A stretch of DNA of 64,000 bases from CALBPI01 sp942491885. Its GTDB lineage: Bacteria; Pseudomonadota; Gammaproteobacteria; Steroidobacterales; Woeseiaceae. The DNA lies in the NCBI GenBank assembly GCA_942491885.1, contig CALOCQ010000008.1, positions 124,001-188,000 of the forward strand, given 5' to 3'. The translations under genes were made by a program, and so were the position numbers. Shown piece by piece: positions 8,852 through 17,585 of the stretch. The notes under the pieces were generated by a model. The model was given only the letters and a program-made list of their open reading frames with translations, did not search any database and was not told the origin of the DNA. How positions within the stretch are numbered: position 1 is the first letter of the stretch; every line of letters begins with the position of its first letter.

Positions 8852-9647
8852 CGAGAAACATCCCGCGGGCTTGTTCGTTGAGTGTGTGCAGGTCAAACAA
8901 GGCCAGAAAGTCGATCGTACCGAATTCCCGATCGAGTGCCGGCGGGCTGACGATGCGCGCGCCATAGGCGATATACAGACGCATCAGTTTAGGGATCTTC
9001 GGGGCAAGTGCCGGGTCATCAATGTCACTGTCGCACAAGAACCCCCGCGTGACATCGACGAGCCGTGCGTCGTCTACGGCGCCTTGTGCTCGCAGCTTAT
9101 TGAACAGCGTCGTACCGTCGCGCGCATCACGGCTCGTCAGCGAGCAGCATCCGAAGAAATAGCGATGACCACCGGCGACCATGTAGGCCGCAAGCCCGCG
9201 CCACAGTAAAAACAGGACGCGGGTGTTTCGGTGTTCGACGTCGATGCACGCGCGTCCCAGCTCGACGGCTGAAGCCAAGACGTCTTCACCGAGCCGCGCA
9301 AGTTGGAATTCGTTGGCCGAGTAAAAGCCTGCGCCGGCGTCGGCCATTCGCCGGTCCTGCATGCGGTAGGTGCCGATGATGTTGCCGCTCGGAACATGCT
9401 CGACAATCAAGTGGTCACAATGGGCGTCGAATTCATCCTGATCAAGGCCGGTTGCATAGGATGATTGCAGCCCTTCGTCGAGCTCGAGATTGAACACGCG
9501 GAAGCGCAGCGCAAACGCACGTTGCAGATCGTCATGGCTGGTTGCGACGCGCAGTGCATAGTCACCCGATTGCTGCGAAATCGTTGCAGCGCGTCGCACG
9601 CCTGGGTGCGTCGATACCTCGTCTGCTTCTGATGCGGCTTCTCTCAT
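8841..9647 (-). CDS. olsB: OlsB-like ornithine N-acyltransferase (GNAT fold)
   Basis: The protein resembles the GNAT-like OlsB/hemolysin family (COG3176-type). Landmarks are YALRVATSHDDLQRAFALR, then LRFRVF, the IIGTYRM strand, VELGRACID, and FLLWRGLAAYM; the C-terminal part reads PKLMRLYIAYGARI. OlsB transfers a 3-hydroxyacyl group from ACP to the alpha-amine of ornithine, giving lyso-ornithine lipid. I use ATG 9647; a GTG at 9683 would add 12 residues. It heads a six-gene minus-strand run, with its stop inside the OlsA-like start. The 169 bases upstream hold no gene and I could not find a convincing promoter there. Family membership is firm, and ornithine as the acyl acceptor is inferred. 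Confidence 0.75.
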   Translation of the reverse strand: MREAASEADEVSTHPGVRRAATISQQSGDYALRVATSHDDLQRAFALRFRVFNLELDEGLQSSYATGLDQDEFDAHCDHLIVEHVPSGNIIGTYRMQDRRMADAGAGFYSANEFQLARLGEDVLASAVELGRACIDVEHRNTRVLFLLWRGLAAYMVAGGHRYFFGCCSLTSRDARDGTTLFNKLRAQGAVDDARLVDVTRGFLCDSDIDDPALAPKIPKLMRLYIAYGARIVSPPALDREFGTIDFLALFDLHTLNEQARGMFLDER

Positions 9648-9816
9648 TACGATGTGCTCGGTCTGTTTCCACTGGCTCCACACGCGTTGAACGGCGTGCT
9701 TGAACTATTGACCCGCTTTGTTTGTCTTTTATCACAGCCGCGTTTGATTGCCTGCAGCTCTGACGGTCAAAAGTGTAACAGTCCGGCCGGCGTGAAGTCG
9801 GCGCGGCAAGGTGATA

Positions 9817-10629
9817 TCAGCCCAGCACGTGTTGTATCAGCCGCGCCGAGGCCATCAACAGGAACACGCCGAAGACCTGCTTCAGCCGGCGTTGCGGCAG
9901 CGCATGTGCGAGCTGCGCGCCAACCGGGGCGAGCAGTACGCCGGCCGCGCCGATGATGATCACTGACGGCAAATGCAGGTAGCCAAGCGAGAAATCGGGT
10001 CGCCCGGCGACGCCGAGACCGCCGACGATATAGCCCGCGGTTGCAGGAACCGCGATAAACAGACCCAGCCACGCGGACGTGCCAACCGCGCGTTGCACCG
10101 GCCGGCCCAGCGCATTGATCAGCGGCACCGAGAACGAACCGCCGCCGATGCCGAGCCAGGCGGAAAGTACCCCGATCCCGGCGGCGCAGGCGCGTTGCGG
10201 ATTAGCGGCCAGCGCCAGCCGGCTGGTTTCGCGTTCGCGGGCGAGCAGAAAACGCACGCCCAGAACGAATGCCAGCACGGCGAACATGACGCGCAACACA
10301 TCGCCACTTAACATTCGTGCGACCAGCGCGCCGGCCAGTGCGCCGATGGCAATAAACGGCGCCCAGCGTCGCACAAGGTCGGTATCGACCGAGCCGCGCT
10401 TTGCGTGCGCGCGCGCGGAGGCGATCGCGGTCGCGATGATAACGGCGAGCGAGCTGGCGACTGCGATGTGCATCGATACGCTGTCAGGCACCCCGATCGT
10501 TGGCAGCACGACGCTGAGCACCGGTACCAGCAGGATGCCGCCACCGACGCCCAGCAACCCGGCAATGAGCCCTGCGGCAGCACCTGCGAGCAGCAGCGGG
10601 AGCAACAGTGAGATCAGTGTGTCGGACAT
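9817..10629 (-). CDS. TSUP (TauE/SafE) family transporter
   Basis: This membrane protein of 270 residues starts at ATG 10629 (MSDTLISLLLPLL). It has about eight hydrophobic helices and the glycine-rich repeat typical of the family in each half: AGLLGVGGGILLVP near residue 25 and WLGIGGGSFSVP near residue 155. TSUP proteins export sulfite, sulfonates or related organic anions, and substrates vary widely. The frame extends to 10854 but that part overlaps the divergent oxidoreductase gene and has no membrane character. The gene is divergent from the MDR oxidoreductase. No neighbour identifies the substrate. Confidence 0.88.
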   Translation of the reverse strand: MSDTLISLLLPLLLAGAAAGLIAGLLGVGGGILLVPVLSVVLPTIGVPDSVSMHIAVASSLAVIIATAIASARAHAKRGSVDTDLVRRWAPFIAIGALAGALVARMLSGDVLRVMFAVLAFVLGVRFLLARERETSRLALAANPQRACAAGIGVLSAWLGIGGGSFSVPLINALGRPVQRAVGTSAWLGLFIAVPATAGYIVGGLGVAGRPDFSLGYLHLPSVIIIGAAGVLLAPVGAQLAHALPQRRLKQVFGVFLLMASARLIQHVLG

Positions 10630-10689
10630 GATTTCATGGCCCTTGCAACATTGGTCAACGTTCGGCGAGAAGCGGATTGCCGGCTGAAG

Positions 10690-10695
10690 TATAAT
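10690..10695 (+). promoter_or_regulatory. Perfect -10 box (TATAAT) before the oxidoreductase-ggt pair
   Basis: TATAAT lies 34 bases before the TTG start at 10730. No good -35 hexamer sits 16-18 bases upstream, so the promoter may need an activator or the match may be chance. The intergenic region also carries TTGCAACAT at 10643-10651. Confidence 0.45.
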
Positions 10696-10729
10696 GCGCA
10701 GAGCAAACACACACAGAAGAGAGTTCCCG

Positions 10730-11746
10730 TTGAGTATTGAAAACACCCGTATATTGCTGGCCAGCAGACCCGATGGCTGGGTTACCAGCGACAACTTCAC
10801 CGTCGATACACAGCCGGTCGGCGAGCCGGGCCCGGGCGAGGTCTTGTTACGCAATTTGTATCTGTCAGTCGACCCCTACATGCGCGGCCGTATGAACGAC
10901 ACGAAGAGCTACGTGCCGCCGTTTCAGATCGGTCAGCCGCTGTCCGGCGGGGTCGTAGCGGAAGTGGTTGAGAGTCGCGCCGACAACTTCAAGCCGGGCG
11001 AACACGTCACCGGCATGCTCGGCTGGGAAGAATACTCGGTCGCCAGTGCACACGGGCTGCGCAAGATCAGCGCCGGTGGGCAACCGCTGTCCTACCATCT
11101 CGGCATCCTCGGCATGCCCGGCCTGACGGCCTACGTTGGTCTCAATATCGTTGGCGAATGCAAGCCGGGTAATGCGGTATTGGTATCGGCAGCATCCGGT
11201 GCCGTCGGTTCGGTTGTGGGCCAGATTGCAAAGAACCAGGGATGCTACGTCGTCGGCAGTGCCGGCAGCGACGAGAAGGTCGCCTGGCTGAAGGACACGC
11301 TCGGCTACGATCAGGCATTCAACTACAAAACTGTAGATTCCATCCACGGGGCAGTGCGCGCCGCGTTCCCGAAGGGTATCGATGTCTATTTCGAGAACGT
11401 TGGTGGCGAGATGCTGGAGGCCGCGATCTGGAACATGAAACCGTTCGGCCGCATCGCGCTGTGCGGCATGATTGCCGACTACAATGCGCGCCCCGATGAA
11501 ATGCCCACGGGCCCGCGCGGTATGGCGTTGTTGGTGGGGCGCAGCGTCAAGATGCAGGGCTTCATCGTTGCCAACTATCCCGAGGCCGCAGCGCAATGGG
11601 ACAGCCTGTGTCGCCAATGGCTGAGCGAGGGCAAACTGACCTATCGCGAAAGCGTCGCCGAGGGCATCCGCAGTGCGCCGGAGGCCTTTATGGGTATGCT
11701 TAAGGGCGAGAATTTTGGTAAACAAATTGTTAAGATTGCGTCGTAA
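10730..11746 (+). CDS. NADP-dependent MDR oxidoreductase (CurA/prostaglandin reductase type)
   Basis: This is a zinc-free medium-chain dehydrogenase of 338 residues. The Rossmann motif SGAVGSVVGQIAKNQG, the family signature VYFENVGGEML, and the N-terminal SVDPYMRGRM are all present. Relatives reduce alpha,beta-unsaturated ketones with NADPH (YncB/CurA, LTB4 12-hydroxydehydrogenase). I take the TTG at 10730 as the start because AGAGAG lies at a proper distance and the protein then begins SIENTRILLASRP, as relatives do; the GTG/ATG-type start at 10694 would coincide with the -10 box. Four bases separate its stop from the ggt start. The true substrate is unknown. Confidence 0.87.
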   Translation: MSIENTRILLASRPDGWVTSDNFTVDTQPVGEPGPGEVLLRNLYLSVDPYMRGRMNDTKSYVPPFQIGQPLSGGVVAEVVESRADNFKPGEHVTGMLGWEEYSVASAHGLRKISAGGQPLSYHLGILGMPGLTAYVGLNIVGECKPGNAVLVSAASGAVGSVVGQIAKNQGCYVVGSAGSDEKVAWLKDTLGYDQAFNYKTVDSIHGAVRAAFPKGIDVYFENVGGEMLEAAIWNMKPFGRIALCGMIADYNARPDEMPTGPRGMALLVGRSVKMQGFIVANYPEAAAQWDSLCRQWLSEGKLTYRESVAEGIRSAPEAFMGMLKGENFGKQIVKIAS

Positions 11747-11750
11747 TATT

Positions 11751-13547
11751 ATGTTTTTGTTAGATAAGTTAAATCGAGTCGTTATTCTTTCGATTATCTG
11801 TTTGCTGCTCGGCACTGTGCTTAGCCCGGCCATCGCTGTGGCGCAACAGCCCCAAACACCGATCATCGACTACAGTGCAACCCACCACGCCAGCATCGAT
11901 GCACGCGGTATGGTGGCGGTGCAGAATGCAATCGCCGCCGAAGTCGGTGCTGAAATCCTGGCGCAAGGCGGCAACGCCGTTGATGCCGCCGTGGCCGTAG
12001 GGATGTCGCTGGCGGTAACGCTGCCGCGCGCTGGCAATCTCGGCGGCGGCGGTTTCATGATGGTGTATCTGGCCGAGCAGGATCGCACGATCGCCATCGA
12101 CTATCGCGAGAGCGCGCCTGCGGCTGCGAGCCGCGACATGTATCTCGATGCGTCAGGCGATGTCGACAACAGCGCGGCGCGTTTCAGTTATCGCTCTGCG
12201 GGCGTGCCCGGCACCGTCGCCGGCATGCATCATGCTTTGAGTCGCTACGGGACGATGGCATGGGCGGACGTACTTAAGCCTGCGATCCGACTCGCCGAGC
12301 AGGGCATGCGGGTTAGCGTTGATCTGTCACAGACACTGGAGCGGCGCCGCGAGCGGCTGGGCCGCGATGCCGCGACGTTGCGTGCGTATTACCGCAAAGA
12401 CGGCAGCAGCTACGCGGCGGGTGACATCCTGCGCCAGCCCGATCTCGCCTGGTCGCTCAAGCAAATCGCCAAGCGCGGTCCGGACGCGTTCTACCGAGGC
12501 AGTATTACACGCAAGATCGTTGCGGCAATGGAGGCCAATGACGGGTTGATCACCGCCGAGGATATGGCCGGCTATCGCGTGGTCGAAAGAGCGCCGGTTG
12601 TCGGTACCTACCGCGGTCTTGAGATTGTTTCGATGCCTCCGCCGAGCTCCGGTGGGGTGCTGATCGTGCAGATCCTCAACGTACTGGAGCAGTTTGATAT
12701 TCGCGGCTTTGGCGCGGGAAGCGCCAATGCGATTCATGTCATGACCGAATCGATGCGCAACGCTTATGCTGATCGCAGCAAGCACCTCGGCGACCCGGAC
12801 TTTTACAGCGAACCGGTCGGATGGCTGACCAGCAAGGCGTACGCGCGCGAACTGGCCGCCAATATCGACTTGCGCAAGGCGCGCAATTCGGATGATATCG
12901 CGCCGGGTGTGAATGCCGGCTACGAAAGCCCGGATACGACGCATTATGGCGTCATGGACGCGCAGGGCAACGCGGTCATCAATACCTACACGCTGAATTT
13001 TTCCTTCGGCAGCGGTATTACCGTGCCGGGCACCGGCATATTGCTGAATAACGAGATGGACGACTTTTCGGCCAAGCCGGGTTCGCCGAACGGTTATGGC
13101 TTGCTTGGCGAGGACGCCAACTCGATTGCGCCGGGCAAACGCCCGCTGTCGTCGATGACACCGACTTTCGTATTCCGCGACGGTAAACCGTGGATCGCCA
13201 CCGGCAGTCCCGGCGGCAGTCGCATCATCACCACCGTGCTGCAGGTTATCGTCAACATGATCGATCACCAGATGTCAGTCGCCGACGCCGTTGCAGCGCC
13301 GCGCTTCCACCACCAGTGGTACCCCGATCGCCTGTTCATGGAGGCGGGCTTCAGTCCGGACACGATCGCGCTGCTGGAGGCAATTGGTCACGACGTCAGC
13401 CCTGTGCGCACGATGGGCAGTGCCCAGACCATTGTCAGCGAAGACGGCTTTCTCAAAGGCGCCGCGGATCCGCGCAGGCCGGATGCGCTGGCCATCGGGC
13501 CCTCAGGGCTGGATTGCCGCGAATCGCGGGTTGCCTGCTCGCATTGA
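11751..13547 (+). CDS. ggt: Gamma-glutamyltransferase
   Basis: The 598-residue precursor begins MFLLDKLNRVVILSII and carries a signal peptide ending near AIAVAQQ, so it is periplasmic. The N-terminal-nucleophile threonine is T396 in PDTTHYGV, where the proenzyme cleaves itself into large and small subunits. NEMDDFS, PLSSMTPT and GSPGGSRI, which line the active site, are conserved. GGT hydrolyses or transfers the gamma-glutamyl group of glutathione and similar peptides. It follows the oxidoreductase gene by four bases and is probably co-transcribed and translationally coupled. The identification is secure. Confidence 0.95.
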   Translation: MFLLDKLNRVVILSIICLLLGTVLSPAIAVAQQPQTPIIDYSATHHASIDARGMVAVQNAIAAEVGAEILAQGGNAVDAAVAVGMSLAVTLPRAGNLGGGGFMMVYLAEQDRTIAIDYRESAPAAASRDMYLDASGDVDNSAARFSYRSAGVPGTVAGMHHALSRYGTMAWADVLKPAIRLAEQGMRVSVDLSQTLERRRERLGRDAATLRAYYRKDGSSYAAGDILRQPDLAWSLKQIAKRGPDAFYRGSITRKIVAAMEANDGLITAEDMAGYRVVERAPVVGTYRGLEIVSMPPPSSGGVLIVQILNVLEQFDIRGFGAGSANAIHVMTESMRNAYADRSKHLGDPDFYSEPVGWLTSKAYARELAANIDLRKARNSDDIAPGVNAGYESPDTTHYGVMDAQGNAVINTYTLNFSFGSGITVPGTGILLNNEMDDFSAKPGSPNGYGLLGEDANSIAPGKRPLSSMTPTFVFRDGKPWIATGSPGGSRIITTVLQVIVNMIDHQMSVADAVAAPRFHHQWYPDRLFMEAGFSPDTIALLEAIGHDVSPVRTMGSAQTIVSEDGFLKGAADPRRPDALAIGPSGLDCRESRVACSH

Positions 13548-13602
13548 CCGGTGCCATCCGGGCGGATTGCTAATTAGGCGGTCACCGAATCGCAGGTCGG
13601 TC

Positions 13603-13608
13603 TATAAT
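13603..13608 (+). promoter_or_regulatory. Perfect -10 box (TATAAT) before typA
   Basis: TATAAT lies 28 bases before the typA ATG in a 89-base gap after ggt. This would give a leader of roughly 20 nt. No recognisable -35 element is placed 16-18 bases upstream. Confidence 0.5.
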
Positions 13609-13636
13609 GGCCGGCTTTGCCTACACGGATACGTCC

Positions 13637-15466
13637 ATGAATTCCCCCGATAAACTACGCAACATTGCGATCATCGCGCATGTTGACCATGGCAAGACGA
13701 CCCTGGTCGATCAGTTGCTCAAGCAATCCGGCACATTTGATGCGCGCGCCGATGTGCCCGATCGGGTGATGGACTCCAACGATCAGGAGCGCGAGCGCGG
13801 CATCACGATCCTGTCCAAGAACACCGCGATCCGCTGGAACGACTGGCGCATCAACATTGTCGACACGCCCGGACACGCGGATTTCGGTGGCGAAGTTGAG
13901 CGTGTTCTGTCGATGGTCGACAGCGTGCTGCTGTTAGTCGATGCGGTTGAAGGCCCGATGCCGCAGACACGTTTTGTTACGGCCAAGGCGTTCGCGTGCG
14001 GCTTTACGCCGGTCGTGGTGATCAACAAGATTGATCGCGATGGCGCGCGTCCCGACTGGGTATTGAACCAGACGTTCGACCTGTTCGACCGTCTCGGTGC
14101 GACCGACGAGCAGCTCGATTTTCCGGTGATTTATGCGAGTGGGCTGGCGGGCTATGCCTCGCTTGACCAAGAAGCGCGCGAGGGTGACATGCAGCCGTTG
14201 ATCGATGCGATCATCGAACACGTACCGGCGCCGGATGTCAGCCGCGAGGGCGGGTTGCAGCTGCAGGTCTCCAGCCTCGATTACGACCCCTACGTCGGCG
14301 TTATCGGTATCGGCCGTGTAACGCGCGGAAATGTTACCCAGAACGAACCGTTGATCGTTGTATCGGCCGATGGCAAAACGCGCAACGCCCGTATCCTCGA
14401 ACTCTACGGCTTTCATGGCTTGAAGCGTATCCGCGTCGAAAAAGCCGAGGCGGGCGATATCGTGGCCTTCAGTGGTATCGATGAGCTGTCTATTTCCGAC
14501 ACGCTGTGTCTGCGCGGTGAGCCGGCCGCATTGCCGCCGCTTAGTGTCGATGAGCCGACGATCAGTATGACCTTTCAGGTCAACAAGTCACCGCTGGCCG
14601 GGCGTGAAGGCAAGTATCTGACCAGTCGGCAGATCCGTGAACGCCTCGAGCAGGAGCTCAAGCACAATGTCGCGCTGCGCGTAGAGCCGCTTGAAGACCC
14701 CGACAAGTTCAAGGTGTCAGGGCGCGGCGAGCTGCATTTGTCGGTGTTGATCGAGACGATGCGACGTGAGGGCTTCGAGCTCGCGGTCTCGCGTCCCGAA
14801 GTCATCGAGCATTTTGAAAATGGCGCCGTTCTGGAGCCGTTCGAAAACCTCACCGTCGATTTTGACAACGACTACCAGGGCGCGGTGATGACCCGATTGG
14901 CGGAGCGCAAGGGCGAGTTGTTGTCGATGACCGCCGACCAGAAAGGACGCAGCCGCCTGGAATACCGGATTCCGTCCCGCGGGCTGATCGGTTTCCGGAC
15001 TGAATATCTGAGTGCGACCGCCGGTACCGGGCTGATCTATCACGTGTTCGATGACTACGCACCGAAAGTGTCGGGCACCATTGGGCAGCGCAATAATGGC
15101 GTGCTGGTGTCCAAGGTCGCCGGCAAGGCGCTGGCGTACGCGCTCTTCAATTTGCAGGAACGCGGCCGCTTGTTTGTCGACCACGGGCTCGAGGTCTACG
15201 AGGGCATGATCGTTGGTATCCATAATCGCAATAACGATCTGGTGGTTAACCCGACCAAGGCAAAGCAGCTGACCAACATCCGCGCCGCCGGCACCGACGA
15301 AAACCTGGTGTTGTCGCCGCCGATTCGCTACTCGCTCGAACAGGCGCTGGAGTTTATCGATGACGACGAGCTGGTCGAAATCACGCCCGCCAGCATTCGT
15401 CTGCGCAAAAAATTGCTGTTGGAATCGGATCGCAAACGGGCCTCGCGAACACCCAAAGCCGACTAG
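13637..15466 (+). CDS. typA: Ribosome-associated GTPase TypA/BipA
   Basis: The 609-residue protein has the translational GTPase G-domain: AHVDHGKTTL (G1), RGITI (G2), DTPGHADFGGEVERVL (G3) and NKIDRDGARPDW (G4). It is followed by the beta-barrel, EF-G-like and TypA-specific C-terminal domains (SRGLIGFRTEYLS is a TypA hallmark). It acts in 50S assembly and in stress or cold adaptation. The ATG at 13637 gives MNSPDKLRNIAIIAH as in relatives; the frame's earlier start at 13607 falls on the -10 box. It is followed after 78 bases by an unrelated MFS gene. Confidence 0.97.
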   Translation: MNSPDKLRNIAIIAHVDHGKTTLVDQLLKQSGTFDARADVPDRVMDSNDQERERGITILSKNTAIRWNDWRINIVDTPGHADFGGEVERVLSMVDSVLLLVDAVEGPMPQTRFVTAKAFACGFTPVVVINKIDRDGARPDWVLNQTFDLFDRLGATDEQLDFPVIYASGLAGYASLDQEAREGDMQPLIDAIIEHVPAPDVSREGGLQLQVSSLDYDPYVGVIGIGRVTRGNVTQNEPLIVVSADGKTRNARILELYGFHGLKRIRVEKAEAGDIVAFSGIDELSISDTLCLRGEPAALPPLSVDEPTISMTFQVNKSPLAGREGKYLTSRQIRERLEQELKHNVALRVEPLEDPDKFKVSGRGELHLSVLIETMRREGFELAVSRPEVIEHFENGAVLEPFENLTVDFDNDYQGAVMTRLAERKGELLSMTADQKGRSRLEYRIPSRGLIGFRTEYLSATAGTGLIYHVFDDYAPKVSGTIGQRNNGVLVSKVAGKALAYALFNLQERGRLFVDHGLEVYEGMIVGIHNRNNDLVVNPTKAKQLTNIRAAGTDENLVLSPPIRYSLEQALEFIDDDELVEITPASIRLRKKLLLESDRKRASRTPKAD

Positions 15467-15544
15467 CGGCTGGTAAACGCCCGGCAGATCGGTCACCATC
15501 CAACGGTGCTCTCGAAGCACGCCGCAGTGTTTCGGGGGGAGTAC

Positions 15545-16825
15545 ATGCAGGACACCACGATTAAGACGCCGGGTCGGGCCTATTATGCGCTCGGAATGCT
15601 GGTCATCGTTTACACGCTGAACTTCATTGACCGCACGATTATTTCGATCCTGATTCCTTCGATTCAGGAAGAGCTGCAGGTGTCGAACACGCTGCTCGGT
15701 CTGCTCGCCGGTACGTTCTTCGCGCTATTCTATTCGATACTCGGTATTCCGATCGCGACGATTGCCGACCGCGGTAACCGGCGTAACCTGATCGCCTGGG
15801 CGCTGTTTATCTGGAGTGCGATGACGGCGCTGTGCGGACTGGCGCAGAACTTTGTGCAGCTCGCATTGGCGCGCATCGGTGTCGGTGTCGGTGAGGCCGG
15901 TTGTAGCCCGCCCGCACACTCGATGATTTCTGATTATTTTCCGCCGCACCAGCGCGCCACGGCGCTCGGTGTTTACTCACTCGGTATTTCGCTCGGCATC
16001 ATGTTCGGCTATCTGGTGGGCGGCTGGATCAATCAGCTCTACGGCTGGCGCAATGCGTTTCTGATTGTCGGTATTCCCGGTGTGTTGCTGGCATTGATCG
16101 TGCGCTTCACTGTTTGGGAGCCGCCGCGCGGCATGTCGGAAGCGCGCAAGGCGCGCGACGCGCGACCGAGCATCGCGGATACGTTCAGATTCCTGATGCG
16201 CCGGCGTTCATTCCTGCATATGTCGCTCGGCGCGGCGCTCGCCGCGATGGTCGGCTATTCGGTGTCTACCTGGTTCCCGACGTTTCTGGTCAGATCACAT
16301 GGCATGCAGACCGGCGAGATCGGCACTTATCTTGGTTTGATTCTTGGCTTGTCGGGCGGCGCCGGCATTTTCCTTGGCGGCTACGTCTCTGACCGCTTCG
16401 GGGTCAACGACCATCGCTGGAAACTCTGGACGGTTGCGCTTGCCGGTCTACTGTCGATTCCGCCGGGGGTCGCTGTCTATCTGGTCGACAGCCCGTACTG
16501 GGCGCTGGGGATATTTGTCGTACCGGCGTTTCTCAGCAACTTCTATCAGGCGACGACGTTTGCGCAGACACAAAGCCTCGTGAACCTGCGCATGCGTGGT
16601 GTTGCCGCGGCGGTTCTGCTGCTGATCATTAACCTGATCGGCTTGGGTATTGGCCCCGTTCTAACGGGCGCAATGGCCGACTTTCTTGAACCCACCTATG
16701 GCGACGATGCGGCACGCTACAGCCTGCTCGCGATGGCCGCCGTCGGTGTGTGGAGCGTGTGGCACTATTACAAAGCGGGGCAATACCTGCCGGCCGATCT
16801 GAAGCGCGCGGACGACGTCGACTGA
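15545..16825 (+). CDS. MFS transporter (spinster-like)
   Basis: This protein of 426 residues has twelve predicted membrane helices. Its start at ATG 15545 is supported by a GGGGGGAG ribosome site five bases upstream. It has the LNFIDRTIISILIP first helix, the GIPIATIADRGNRR loop 2-3 motif, and the VGEAGCSPPAHSMISDYFPP signature. These are typical of the spinster-type branch often annotated in proteobacteria near aromatic or acyl-CoA catabolism genes. The substrate is unknown. It converges on maiA with 15 bases between the stops. Confidence 0.88.
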   Translation: MQDTTIKTPGRAYYALGMLVIVYTLNFIDRTIISILIPSIQEELQVSNTLLGLLAGTFFALFYSILGIPIATIADRGNRRNLIAWALFIWSAMTALCGLAQNFVQLALARIGVGVGEAGCSPPAHSMISDYFPPHQRATALGVYSLGISLGIMFGYLVGGWINQLYGWRNAFLIVGIPGVLLALIVRFTVWEPPRGMSEARKARDARPSIADTFRFLMRRRSFLHMSLGAALAAMVGYSVSTWFPTFLVRSHGMQTGEIGTYLGLILGLSGGAGIFLGGYVSDRFGVNDHRWKLWTVALAGLLSIPPGVAVYLVDSPYWALGIFVVPAFLSNFYQATTFAQTQSLVNLRMRGVAAAVLLLIINLIGLGIGPVLTGAMADFLEPTYGDDAARYSLLAMAAVGVWSVWHYYKAGQYLPADLKRADDVD

Positions 16826-16840
16826 TCCGACGTTGCGTCG

Positions 16841-17488
16841 CTATTCGGACGGCGCGTGCAGGTCCGGGTGCGCATCGCGAAAGGCATCAATCTTCGCGCA
16901 CTGCGCATCGATGGATTGCAATGCAGGGTATTGCGCCATATCGACGTCGAAGCGGCGCGCGTTGTAGATCTGCGGCACCAGATAAACCTCGGCCAATGAC
17001 ACGCTGGCGCCGACGGCATACCTGGCGGTCGGGTTATCGATCATCGCCTCCAGTGCGCTGAAGCCCGTATTGATCCAATGCCGGTACCATTCGCCGATCG
17101 CGGCATCGTCAAAACCGTGCTCCGCGCGGAGTCGTTTGAGAACGCGCAGGTTATTGACCGGGTGGATATCGCAACCGATCAGCGAGGTGATCTCGCGCAC
17201 GCGCTGGCGCGTATCCGGATCGTCGGGCAATAACACAGGCTGTTGATACTGCTCCTCGATATAGTCGATGATCGCCGGCGATTGCACCAGCGTGCGGCCA
17301 TCAATCCTGACCACAGGTACGCCGCCCATCGGGTTGATGTCCTTGAACGTTGCGGCGTGTTGTTCTCCGCGATCGAGCCTGACCACTTCGGTGTGGTAGT
17401 CGATTTTTTTGATACCGAAAAGAATCCGTAAGCGATAGCTGGTTGAGCTGCGATGATAGCCATATAGCGTGGCGGTAGCTTTTGGCAT
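16841..17488 (-). CDS. maiA: Maleylacetoacetate isomerase (zeta-class GST)
   Basis: This zeta-class glutathione transferase has 215 residues. SSTSYRLRILFGIK holds the catalytic serine motif, QSPAIIDYIEEQ is the glutathione-binding turn, and DIHPVNNLRVLKRL is the zeta-class signature. MaiA isomerises maleylacetoacetate to fumarylacetoacetate in tyrosine and homogentisate breakdown, or maleylpyruvate in gentisate breakdown. No other gene of either pathway is adjacent, so the physiological substrate is not fixed by context. It is divergent from xdhC, with a palindromic -10-like element between them. Confidence 0.9.
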   Translation of the reverse strand: MPKATATLYGYHRSSTSYRLRILFGIKKIDYHTEVVRLDRGEQHAATFKDINPMGGVPVVRIDGRTLVQSPAIIDYIEEQYQQPVLLPDDPDTRQRVREITSLIGCDIHPVNNLRVLKRLRAEHGFDDAAIGEWYRHWINTGFSALEAMIDNPTARYAVGASVSLAEVYLVPQIYNARRFDVDMAQYPALQSIDAQCAKIDAFRDAHPDLHAPSE

Positions 17489-17526
17489 TGGCGTGTCCTT
17501 GTGTCAGCGCAAATCGCGGGCGCGCC

Positions 17527-17540
17527 CAGTATACTCGCTG
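17527..17540. promoter_or_regulatory. AGTATACT palindromic element between maiA and xdhC
   Basis: CAGTATACTCGCTG lies in the 97-base divergent gap. Its core AGTATACT reads as TATACT on both strands, so it could act as -10 for both genes. The same 14 bases recur at 36494-36507 in the slyX/uup divergent gap. No strong -35 is visible for either direction. Confidence 0.4.
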
Positions 17541-17585
17541 TTGAATGAGGGTTGGAAAATGCGCTTTATCTGAGGCGACGCATGC

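Noticed and set aside
10865..11866. 333-residue minus-strand frame opposite the oxidoreductase and the ggt start
   Set aside because: It is a codon-usage shadow of a well-supported gene on the other strand.
12327..13268. 313-residue minus-strand frame opposite ggt
   Set aside because: Shadow frame; ggt motifs are intact in the plus frame.
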